Assembly (NCBI RefSeq): GCF_014640255.1
Contig: NZ_BMGP01000005.1
Span: forward strand, 108,880 to 172,879
Direction: 5' to 3'
From: Subtercola lobariae
Lineage (GTDB): Bacteria > Actinomycetota > Actinomycetes > Actinomycetales > Microbacteriaceae
DNA length: 64,000 nucleotides
Within the stretch, counting starts at the first letter, position 1. Each line of letters starts with the position of its first letter. Below are positions 25,655 through 32,476 of the stretch, one piece after another. The notes under the pieces are model-generated. The model was given only the letters and a program-made list of their open reading frames with translations, did no database searches and was not told the origin of the DNA. The position numbers and the translations under genes are program-made.

Positions 25655-25941
25655 TGGGCGAGGGCAACCCGCCAGCGGCGGAGAAAGTCGACGACATGCT
25701 TCAACGAAGTCCATCTGCTCCATCGGTGCACGTTCGTGCGATCATCACCTGGGTCGCAATCTTCCCGATGGCGGCTATCGGCATGACGATACTGACGATC
25801 TTCGCGCCGACGTGGCCGCCCGTGCTGAAAGCTCTGGTGCTCACGGCCTTCGTCGTGCCGACCGCGGTCTACCTCGCCGTGCCGCGGCTCCTGCGGATCC
25901 ACAGCAAGATGCGGCGTGCACCAACAGCACAGCGACACTAG
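25654..25941 (+). CDS. small two-helix membrane protein
   Basis: 95 residues. Two hydrophobic segments (AIITWVAIFPMAAIGMTILT and VLKALVLTAFVVPTAVYLAV) are followed by a basic tail (PRLLRIHSKMRRA). Translationally coupled to the hydrolase gene. Similar two-helix domains accompany antibiotic-biosynthesis-monooxygenase proteins, but no such domain is present here. Function unknown. Confidence 0.6.
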   Translation: MGEGNPPAAEKVDDMLQRSPSAPSVHVRAIITWVAIFPMAAIGMTILTIFAPTWPPVLKALVLTAFVVPTAVYLAVPRLLRIHSKMRRAPTAQRH

Positions 25942-26265
25942 AGCCGCGCCTACGAAAAAACTCGAGAAACGCTTCCGCGACCTCATCGGGTCGTTCTTCG
26001 GAGAGGTAGTTTCCGCAGCCGTCAGATACGAACGATTGACCAGCCCCGCTGCCGTGGCGGCCGCACGCGCCGCCGCTCAAGCCTCAGGCGTCGCCACATG
26101 GGAGCGCACGCCCTCGGCACCGCCGGTCAGCCGGGGCCAGGGCTTCTCACCAACGGGATGCTCGGGTCGATCATCCGCTCGCTCCAAACCGACATCGCGG
26201 GTTTGGGCCGACCCACGACGCCCTAACTCGAACGCGTCTCCAGCGTCGAGGTGCACAATGGGTGG
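25942..26265. other. 324 bases without a convincing gene
   Basis: A frame from 25916 begins plausibly (KKLEKRFRDLIGSFFGEVVS) but degenerates after about 60 codons. Another frame (26098-26226) reads like a C-terminal tail ending SIIRSLQTDIAGLGRPTTP. Together they may be decayed remains of one gene. No ribosome sites support either. Confidence 0.4.
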
Positions 26266-27003
26266 ATGGCAATTTCTGATCTCCACGACGCCGTGATCAT
26301 CGTCACCGGCGCATCCTCAGGAATGGGCGAGGCGACGGCACGGGCTCTTCATGCGGCCGGCGCACACCCGGTTCTCGCGGCACGACGCGGGGAACGAATC
26401 GAACAGCTGTCGAAAGAACTCGGCTCCGCGCTGGCTGTTGTCACTGATGTGACCCAGGCAGACGACAGATCGAAACTGATCGAAGCTACGCTCGAGCGGT
26501 TCGGGAGAATCGACGGGCTCGTCAACAACGCGGGCGTCAGCTTGCCAGGCGACGTCGCCGACGCAGACATCGACGAATTTCGGCGCGTGCTTGAACTCAA
26601 CGTTCTTGCTCCGGTTGCCGTTCTCCAATCGGTGCTGCCGAGCATGCGCGCTGCGGGAGGCGGAACGATCGTCAACGTCAGTTCTGGCACGACCCGAAGG
26701 GTCGCAGTGGGGCTGTCGCCATACGCTTCAACCAAGGCGGCACTCAACACGCTCAGTCTCGCCGCCCGCGCCGAATTGGCCGACGACGCGATTGATGTCT
26801 CTCTCGTTGTGCCGTTCATCACCGCAACCGAGTTCGGTGATGGCGTTTTCTCGAACCCCGATGCAGACTTCGGTGGGCGGAAACCACACAGCGCTGAGTA
26901 CGTGGGCGCTGTGATTGTTCGTCTCCTCCAGACCGGCGAAGAGCGCATCGACCTCATGCCTGGGCCCGAGGATTGGTCACTCGCCGCCCTCCCCGGTAGT
27001 TAG
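26266..27003 (+). CDS. SDR-family oxidoreductase
   Basis: 245 residues from ATG 26266 (a GTG five codons earlier is possible). Classical SDR: VTGASSGMGEATARAL, LVNNAGVSLPG, Ser in VNVSSGTTRR, and YASTKAALN with the Tyr/Lys pair. The C-terminus lacks the FabG VDGG and ends EDWSLAALPGS. Single gene, weak ribosome site. Substrate unknown. Confidence 0.86.
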   Translation: MAISDLHDAVIIVTGASSGMGEATARALHAAGAHPVLAARRGERIEQLSKELGSALAVVTDVTQADDRSKLIEATLERFGRIDGLVNNAGVSLPGDVADADIDEFRRVLELNVLAPVAVLQSVLPSMRAAGGGTIVNVSSGTTRRVAVGLSPYASTKAALNTLSLAARAELADDAIDVSLVVPFITATEFGDGVFSNPDADFGGRKPHSAEYVGAVIVRLLQTGEERIDLMPGPEDWSLAALPGS

Positions 27004-27107
27004 GTCGGAGCTCAGCGCACAAGCACGCTATATGCGGCCATAGCGACTCTCCTCCGACGAAACTCCCGCACTCGCCCGGCGTCAGTCAGTGGCCGCTGCC
27101 TGCGACG

Positions 27108-27563
27108 TCAGAGCAGCGCTACTGCTGTTGCCACGAGGATGAACGCCGCCACAATGAGCGCCACGCGAGCGTAGTGGAGTCGATCCCAGCGACGAAGCTG
27201 CTCACGCCAGTCGGCGGGATGATCATCCGGAGTCCACATCGTTGAACGGTTATTGATGGGCACGAGCAGCGTGACAGACAGAATGACGCTGACGACGAGG
27301 AGAACTGCCGCCGCCAGGGCCGCCGATGACGCGGGCGTTCCCCACGTCGTGACGGCAAGCGCGACCGTGAGAATCAGCGAGCCGAGGTACCAGAACGGCA
27401 TCACGCGACCCATCGTGCGAGAACCTTTCGCTCGCGGCTCAGACAGCGCCGCCTCCCCCGGCATGGCCAGGATGATCGGATTCATGATGAGCGCCACGGC
27501 GAACTCGACCCCGACCATCAGGCCGACGACGGTTGTGGTGACGATAGCGAGTACGGATTCCAT
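27108..27563 (-). CDS. DUF1772 (anthrone-oxygenase-like) membrane protein
   Basis: 151 residues with four hydrophobic segments, starting MESVLAIVTTTVVGLMVGVE behind GGAG. The pattern LLVPINNRSTMW and the RWDRLHYARVAL stretch are typical of DUF1772, a family named partly after fungal anthrone oxygenases; bacterial roles are unknown. It is divergent from a TetR regulator with repeated operator-like boxes between them. Confidence 0.82.
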   Translation of the reverse strand: MESVLAIVTTTVVGLMVGVEFAVALIMNPIILAMPGEAALSEPRAKGSRTMGRVMPFWYLGSLILTVALAVTTWGTPASSAALAAAVLLVVSVILSVTLLVPINNRSTMWTPDDHPADWREQLRRWDRLHYARVALIVAAFILVATAVALL

Positions 27564-27580
27564 GATGACACTCCTCAATA

Positions 27581-27613
27581 TCTAGCACTGCTAATAATTC
27601 TAGTGCTGCTAAT
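27581..27613. promoter_or_regulatory. tandem operator-like boxes for the TetR regulator
   Basis: TCTAGCACTGCTAAT (27581-27595) and TCTAGTGCTGCTAAT (27599-27613) are 15-bp direct repeats, 13 of 15 identical, set 18 bp apart. The first contains the perfect inverted repeat TAGCA-C-TGCTA. They lie between the DUF1772 start and the TetR start, so cooperative binding by the TetR protein is likely. Confidence 0.55.
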
Positions 27614-27651
27614 GTAAGTGATGTACGACATCACCCGCAAGAGGAGCGTGC

Positions 27652-28236
27652 ATGACCGATTCATCGCTGCGTCAACAGCGCACCGAAGCGCGACGCCTGC
27701 AGATTCTCGAAGCTGCGCGGGTGCAGGCAGACGCCGAGGGCTGGGCCGCCGTCACGACGAGGCACCTCGCCGACGCCATCGGCTACTCGCAGCCGGTGCT
27801 TTACGGGCACTTTGCGGGCGGAAAGGCAGAGATCATGCTTGCGGTCGCGCTCGCCGGCTTCGACGAGCTCGCGCAACTGTGCCGCGATGCGCTCGGTCGC
27901 AAGCAGGGGCGGGCGGCTGCCGAGGCAGTTGCTACGGCGTACCTGACCTTCGGCACGCAGCATCCTGCAGTCTACGAAGCGATGTTTCAGCAACCGATCG
28001 CCGCGCGCTTCGCGTCAGAGCACACCGAACCCGAACTTCGCGCGGGGTTCGATGTGCTCGCCGAGTCGATCGGTGACCGCGACGCAGGCACCTCCACGGA
28101 GGTGTTCTGGGGCGCCCTGCACGGCCTCTGCCTGCTCGAGCGCTCGGCACGGGTTCTCGTGGAACAGCGGCCCCTGCGCGTCGCCGAACTCGCGTCGCGC
28201 TTCGTGGTCGAGGGGGCCGATCGCGCAGAAAAGTAA
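27652..28236 (+). CDS. TetR-family transcriptional regulator
   Basis: 194 residues. HTH: RRLQILEAARVQADAEGWAA then VTTRHLADAIGYSQPVLYGHFAGGKAEIML, with the YxHF-type recognition helix end. The C-terminal domain (residues 80-190) has the TetR_C_13-like pattern AYLTFGTQHPAVYEAMFQQP. Back to back with the DUF1772 gene; probably its repressor. Confidence 0.9.
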   Translation: MTDSSLRQQRTEARRLQILEAARVQADAEGWAAVTTRHLADAIGYSQPVLYGHFAGGKAEIMLAVALAGFDELAQLCRDALGRKQGRAAAEAVATAYLTFGTQHPAVYEAMFQQPIAARFASEHTEPELRAGFDVLAESIGDRDAGTSTEVFWGALHGLCLLERSARVLVEQRPLRVAELASRFVVEGADRAEK

Positions 28237-28279
28237 CTCCGGGCGCGCGGCTACGTCGGTTGCGCCGCGAAGCACGCGC

Positions 28280-29260
28280 TTAGCTCGTTCGCGACATAGC
28301 AGTCGCGACGTCGGCTTCGACGAGAGCCTCGTTGATGTGCGTCGCCGTATCCATTCCCGCACCGAGCGCCGTCGAGTACTTCAGTGACGGGTTCGCTGCG
28401 TTGCCCGCGACCCAGACGCCGGAGATGGATGTTGCGCCGATGGAGTCAACGCGGGGAAATATGCCTGCCGCGGTATGCATCATGTCTGCGTGAAGAGAAT
28501 CGAGAATGCGGTTGTCGGGAATCGGGCGAGGCGACGTGAACACGATGTGGTGAGCCCAGACTCGCCCTCCGACGAGGAATTCGACCCCGGCGCTCTGTTC
28601 GACGCCGACGCTGAGTTCGACCCCGGCGCCCACGCGATCGCCGACATCGGCACGCCGAATCTCGGTGACCGCGCCGTCGACGACACGGATGCCGCGCCGT
28701 TCGAGACGCGCGGCATCTTCCGCAGTCGGTGTCACTGAGTCGTTCGTGAAGAGGGTGACATGATCAGACCATTGCCGCAGCAGATGGGCCTGAGAAATGC
28801 TCTTCGGCCCGGTGCCGAGAATCGCGATAGACGAGCCGCGAGCCTCCCAGCCGTCGCAATACGGGCAAATGACGACCCGATCTCCCCACAGCTCGCGAAC
28901 GCCAGGCACCTCGGACATCTCGTCACGAACGCCAGACGCGACGAGAATCTGCCGAGACCGCACCTCCTGGCCATCGTCGGTGGTCACGACGAAGAGACCG
29001 GCGGAGTCGGCAACGGCGTTCGCCGCTCGTCCCGGCCGAATAGTGCCACCGAAGCGCTCGACCTCCGCCCGAGCCGTGCCGGTGAGCACCGCGGGGCTCG
29101 CTCCGTCGAGGCCGAGAATGCCATGCGAGTGATCGGCCTGGGCATTGCGAGTGGGCCCGCCGTCGAAGACCACCACAGACCGCAACGCCCGAGCCAACGT
29201 CAGACCCGCCGCGAGCCCGGCCGCCCCCGCCCCAGAAACGACAACATCGAATTGCTCCAT
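28280..29260 (-). CDS. FAD/NAD(P)-dependent oxidoreductase, thioredoxin-reductase-like
   Basis: A 326-residue protein starting MEQFDVVVSGAGAAGLAAGL (GxGxxG for FAD). CPYCDGWEARGSSIAILGTG contains a CxxC and the second GxGxxx NAD(P) motif, and GISGVWVAGNA is the FAD-binding ATG motif. The CPYC arrangement matches a subgroup of thioredoxin-reductase-like enzymes found singly in actinobacteria. A repetitive GVELSVGVEQSAGVEFLVGG stretch near residue 240 is an unusual low-complexity insertion. Divergent from a DHFR-like gene. Confidence 0.87.
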   Translation of the reverse strand: MEQFDVVVSGAGAAGLAAGLTLARALRSVVVFDGGPTRNAQADHSHGILGLDGASPAVLTGTARAEVERFGGTIRPGRAANAVADSAGLFVVTTDDGQEVRSRQILVASGVRDEMSEVPGVRELWGDRVVICPYCDGWEARGSSIAILGTGPKSISQAHLLRQWSDHVTLFTNDSVTPTAEDAARLERRGIRVVDGAVTEIRRADVGDRVGAGVELSVGVEQSAGVEFLVGGRVWAHHIVFTSPRPIPDNRILDSLHADMMHTAAGIFPRVDSIGATSISGVWVAGNAANPSLKYSTALGAGMDTATHINEALVEADVATAMSRTS

Positions 29261-29350
29261 CACTTCATTCTGCTGGATGTTTTCGTCACCTAAGATTCTG
29301 GTACCGCTCTCGTGAGGGCGCGAACACGTCGTCAAGGCAGGTGGTCTTCG

Positions 29351-29938
29351 GTGAGAAAGCTCGTTCTCAAAATGTCGTTCTCGCTCGACGGCTTCGTTGC
29401 CGGCGCTCGGGCCGAGTCGAATTGGATGCTCCGCGCAGGCACCCCGGATTCCGCCGCCTGGGTGCTCGACACCATCGCAGGTGCCGGCACGCACATCATG
29501 GGCAGAGCACTCTTCGAGAGTTGGATCGGCATCTGGCCCACCGCGCCGGGCCCGATGGCTGAGCCGCTGAACAGCATTCCGAAGGTCGTGTTCACTCGGC
29601 AGCAGGGGTTCGACCCGGCGACGGCCGCCCCGTCAGACACCCCCGCGGCCCCGACCTGGGCCGACGCACGGGTTGCGCGCGGCGACCTGACCGCCGAAAT
29701 CGAGTCGCTGAAGAACGAGCCGGGCGACTACATCTTGGCTCACGGCGGAGTGCGCTTCGCCCGCAGTCTCGTGCGGGCGGGCCTCGTCGACGAGTACCGA
29801 TTCGTCGTGCTGCCCGTGGCGCTGGGCTCAGGCGAAGGCATCTTCGCCGACCTCACCGACGAACTCGACCTCACCTTTGCGAGCTCGACCGCCTTCGCCG
29901 GCGGCGTCTTAGCCAACGTCTACCGCCCAAAAGGCTAG
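29351..29938 (+). CDS. dihydrofolate-reductase/RibD-C-like protein
   Basis: 195 residues from GTG 29351 (VRKLVLKMSFSLDGFVAGAR). The start is the DHFR-like KMSxSLDGFxAG motif; HIMGRALFESW and VVFTRQQGF follow; YILAHGGVRFARSLVRAGLVDEYRFVVLPVALGSGEGIF is the diagnostic second half of the RibD C-terminal family. It should be an NADPH-dependent reductase, but actinobacterial paralogues are uncharacterised. Divergent from the flavoprotein. Confidence 0.88.
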   Translation: MRKLVLKMSFSLDGFVAGARAESNWMLRAGTPDSAAWVLDTIAGAGTHIMGRALFESWIGIWPTAPGPMAEPLNSIPKVVFTRQQGFDPATAAPSDTPAAPTWADARVARGDLTAEIESLKNEPGDYILAHGGVRFARSLVRAGLVDEYRFVVLPVALGSGEGIFADLTDELDLTFASSTAFAGGVLANVYRPKG

Positions 29939-30069
29939 GGCGTCTCACGCGGCCGACGATTCCGGGCGCACCGCCCCGTGCCTCGAACCTCTCGTGAGTC
30001 TCACTCGCTTGACGCTGAGCGGTGAGCGATTCGAGGAGCTGAGCTACGAAGGCTTTCGGCTACGGGCGA

Positions 30070-30110
30070 AGTGGATGCCCGGGCGAGCGCCGCCCGTCCG
30101 AGCATCCACT
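30070..30110. terminator. hairpin between convergent DHFR-like and DUF805 genes
   Basis: AGTGGATGC (30070-30078) pairs with GCATCCACT (30102-30110), and GGGCG pairs with CGCCC inside. It lies between two convergent genes and may end both transcripts. No clear T-tract follows. Confidence 0.45.
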
Positions 30111-30116
30111 CGCGGC

Positions 30117-30593
30117 TCAGTTGACGGGGCGGTCGAACCGCGCACCCGCCGGGTTCGGCGAGGTGAGCACGAAGACGAGCAGCACGATCCAGCCGACGAT
30201 CGGAATGAGAATGATGAACACCCACCAGAACGAGTGGTTCGCGTCGTGCAGGCGGCGCGAGAGCAGCGCCAGGCTCGGGATGATCGTGGCCAGGCTCCAC
30301 AGGCCCGCAATGATGCTCACCACAATCGCACCACCGGTCATGGTGTGGCCGTTCATTCCGTAGCCGCCGGTCGATGACGACAGAATGTTGAAGACAGCAC
30401 TGATGACGATGGAGACCAGCGCCCACCACCAGTACTCGGCACGGCCGGCGCGGCCCGAGAAGGTGGCGTATTTGGTGAAGAAGCGGGTCACGGCAACGCC
30501 GAATGGTGCGTCGTAGTACGGAGCCCAGAGCGGCGGCGGCCCGCTTGGAACGGAAGAGGCCTGCTGCGGCGGAAGAGGCGGTGGCGGCGGCAT
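30117..30593 (-). CDS. DUF805 membrane protein
   Basis: 158 residues. A Pro-rich N-terminal tail (MPPPPPLPPQQ) precedes FFTKYATFSGRAGRAEYWWWALV, the DUF805 signature, four hydrophobic segments and SRRLHDANHSFWWVFIILIP. The ending NPAGARFDRPVN is usual for the family. Function unknown. Single gene convergent with the DHFR-like gene. Confidence 0.85.
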   Translation of the reverse strand: MPPPPPLPPQQASSVPSGPPPLWAPYYDAPFGVAVTRFFTKYATFSGRAGRAEYWWWALVSIVISAVFNILSSSTGGYGMNGHTMTGGAIVVSIIAGLWSLATIIPSLALLSRRLHDANHSFWWVFIILIPIVGWIVLLVFVLTSPNPAGARFDRPVN

Positions 30594-30724
30594 GGTCACG
30601 ATGGTTTCCCCAGTTTCTGTGAATCTGCAAGCAGATCGAATATCAGTTGCGACCCCATACTGGCATCTCGGTGCACTTCTGCGCCTCACTTTCCGATGCC
30701 ATGCCGGTCAGGCGTTGCGGGTGT

Positions 30725-30739
30725 GCTGCTCACGGCAGA
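30725..30739. promoter_or_regulatory. PopR-box-like palindrome upstream of the clpP pair
   Basis: GCTGCT-CAC-GGCAGA, 56 bp before the first clpP start. It matches the site TCTGCT-CAC-AGCAGA upstream of the XRE regulator at 13 of 15 positions. As I recall, the Streptomyces PopR site is TCTGCC-N3-GGCAGA; this copy keeps the right half exactly. The likely binder is the XRE protein encoded 1.3 kb downstream. Confidence 0.6.
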
Positions 30740-30795
30740 GCGGCTGACAGCAGCGTGGCGGTCTGATTAGTCGCTTGTACGAGCAGAGTCGAGAC

Positions 30796-31410
30796 ATGGC
30801 AAACGACAACCGGCCCCCCATGTTCACCGACACAATGCGGCAGCAGCTTCTGCTGAAACGAGTACTTGTTCTCGACGGAGCGCTCGACGACGACAACGGC
30901 ATGATGCTCGCGGCTCAGCTGCTCGGTCTGGCCGCCGAAGACTCGGCCACCGATATTGCGCTCTGGATTCACTCCCCCGGCGGCTCCGTGGCCTCGATGC
31001 TTGCGATTCGCGATGTGATGCGGCTTGTGCCGTGCGATGTATCGACGCTTGCTGTGGGGCTCGCGTGCAGCGCCGGCCAGTTTCTGCTGTCGTCAGGCGC
31101 ACCGGGCAAACGCGCTGCGCTGCCTCACGCGCGCATCCTGATGCACCAGGGCTCGGCGGGCATCGGTGGTTCGGCCGTCGAAGTGGAGGTTCAGGCGGCC
31201 GACTTGCGGCACATGCGCGAGACGGTGCTCGGCATCATCGCGAACGACACCGGGCAGCCGATCGACACGATCTTCGAAGATTCGCTGCATGACCGTTGGT
31301 TCACCGCCGCCGAGGCGAAAGACTACGGCTTCATCGACCACATCGCTGAGTCGTTCGAGCAGGTTCTGCCCGCCCGGCGTCAGCCGATCGGAATCGGGGC
31401 CCAGGCATGA
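30796..31410 (+). CDS. ClpP-family protease subunit (ClpP3-like)
   Basis: 204 residues from ATG 30796. The fold follows ClpP: IALWIHSPGGSVASMLAIRD (oxyanion loop), LAVGLACSAGQFLLSSG with the catalytic Ser, ARILMHQGSAG with the His, and the Asp region DSLHDRWFTAAEAKDYGFID. So the triad looks complete. It overlaps the second clpP-like gene by ATGA. With the convergent PopR-like regulator it resembles the accessory clpP3-clpP4 operon of Streptomyces rather than housekeeping clpP1P2, and no clpX is adjacent. Confidence 0.88.
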   Translation: MANDNRPPMFTDTMRQQLLLKRVLVLDGALDDDNGMMLAAQLLGLAAEDSATDIALWIHSPGGSVASMLAIRDVMRLVPCDVSTLAVGLACSAGQFLLSSGAPGKRAALPHARILMHQGSAGIGGSAVEVEVQAADLRHMRETVLGIIANDTGQPIDTIFEDSLHDRWFTAAEAKDYGFIDHIAESFEQVLPARRQPIGIGAQA

Positions 31411-32000
31411 GCAGCTACACGATTCCGAATGTCATCGCCCAGCATGCGCGCGGCGAACGGATCATGGATGTCTACTCCCACCTTTTGAGCGAGCGAATCG
31501 TCTATCTCGGCACGGGCATCGACTCCGGCGTCGCCAACGCTCTCATCGCGCAACTGCTGCATCTCGAGGCAGATGGAACCGGTCAGGAAATCAACATGTA
31601 CATCAACTGCGAAGGGGGCGATCTTTCGGCGATGCTCGCCATCTACGACACCATGCAGTTCATCAGCTCGCCCATTGCGACGACGTGCGTGGGCGAAGCC
31701 GTCGGGGCCGGCGCCGCGCTGTTGGCGGCCGGTGAACCTGGTCGGCGCGCAGCTCTGCGGCACGCACGCGTGGTGTTGCATCAACCCGCAGGGCAGGGCC
31801 GCGGAACCATTCCCGACCTGATTCTGCAGGCTGACGAGCTGGTGCGCATCAGGGCTGACCTCGAGGAGGTGCTCGCCGAGCACTCGGGCCAGAGCGTCGA
31901 AACCCTACGCCGAGACACCGACCGGGCCCGCATCTTCACGGCCGAGGCGGCGCTCGGGTACGGCCTCATCGACGAGATCAGGATGCGCCCGCGGCTCTGA
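31407..32000 (+). CDS. ClpP-like subunit lacking the catalytic serine (ClpP4/ClpR-like)
   Basis: 197 residues. It aligns along the whole ClpP fold: NMYINCEGGDLSAMLAIYDT then MQFISSPIATTCVGEAVGAG, then ARVVLHQPAGQG (His kept) and LRRDTDRARIFTAEAALGYG (Asp kept). Where E. coli ClpP reads GQAASMG this reads GEAVGAG, so the nucleophile Ser is Gly; the oxyanion loop is CEGG instead of SPGG. It should be an inactive subunit, like ClpR, probably in mixed rings with the upstream ClpP. Translationally coupled to it (ATGA). Confidence 0.88.
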   Translation: MSSYTIPNVIAQHARGERIMDVYSHLLSERIVYLGTGIDSGVANALIAQLLHLEADGTGQEINMYINCEGGDLSAMLAIYDTMQFISSPIATTCVGEAVGAGAALLAAGEPGRRAALRHARVVLHQPAGQGRGTIPDLILQADELVRIRADLEEVLAEHSGQSVETLRRDTDRARIFTAEAALGYGLIDEIRMRPRL

Positions 32001-32015
32001 CGGCGTGGCGAGCCT

Positions 32016-32411
32016 TTACGCGGCGAAGGCCAGAACCAAGGTGCTGCCGCTGTCGCTCAGTTGGGTCGAGGCTCGGCCGCCCGTGCCGTCGCGGCGCGAA
32101 AGCTCATGGCTCGACTCGAGTGAACGCGCGCCACGCAGCTCATTTGTGAGCAGCACCGTGAGGTCGAGAAGCGTCACTCCGAGCGCACCCGCAATGGCGG
32201 CGATCATCTCGCTCGAGGGCTCTTTGAGCCCGCGCTCGATTTCGGAGAGGTACTGCGCCGAGATACCCGCCCGTGCCGCTGTCTCTGCAAGCTTCTCGCC
32301 GTTGGCCAGGCGAAGCACCCGCAACTGATGCCCGAGCAGCTGTCGCCACAACGGTTCCAGCGCTGCAGGCGTGCGAAATCGAATGGGCATTGGCGCTTCG
32401 CTCCCGGTCAT
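32016..32411 (-). CDS. XRE-family regulator, PopR/ClgR-like
   Basis: 131 residues from ATG 32411 (a second ATG is at 32390). HTH: LGHQLRVLRLANGEKLAETA then ARAGISAQYLSEIERGLKEP and SSEMIAAIAGALGVTLLDL; the YLSEIERGxKEPSSE motif is typical of the ClgR/PopR group that controls clp genes. It ends LVLAFAA. As I recall, PopR and ClgR are themselves Clp substrates through C-terminal Ala residues, so this tail may be a degron. It converges on the two clpP genes and carries the same palindrome in its own promoter. Confidence 0.82.
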   Translation of the reverse strand: MTGSEAPMPIRFRTPAALEPLWRQLLGHQLRVLRLANGEKLAETAARAGISAQYLSEIERGLKEPSSEMIAAIAGALGVTLLDLTVLLTNELRGARSLESSHELSRRDGTGGRASTQLSDSGSTLVLAFAA

Positions 32412-32452
32412 GCCGCCAGTCAAACAGACCGTCGCTTTCGCCGCACCACAAT

Positions 32453-32467
32453 TCTGCTCACAGCAGA
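32453..32467. promoter_or_regulatory. PopR-box-like palindrome upstream of the XRE regulator
   Basis: TCTGCT-CAC-AGCAGA, a perfect 6-bp inverted repeat with a 3-bp centre, 41 bp before the XRE start and 9 bp past the gcvP stop. Nearly the same site precedes the clpP pair. Suggests autoregulation and shared control. Confidence 0.6.
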
Positions 32468-32476
32468 TCGCACGTT

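Noticed and set aside
28590-28670. Low-complexity GVEL/GVEQ/GVEF repeats in the flavoprotein as a frameshift sign
   Set aside because: The frame stays open with normal motifs on both sides, so it is an in-frame repetitive loop.
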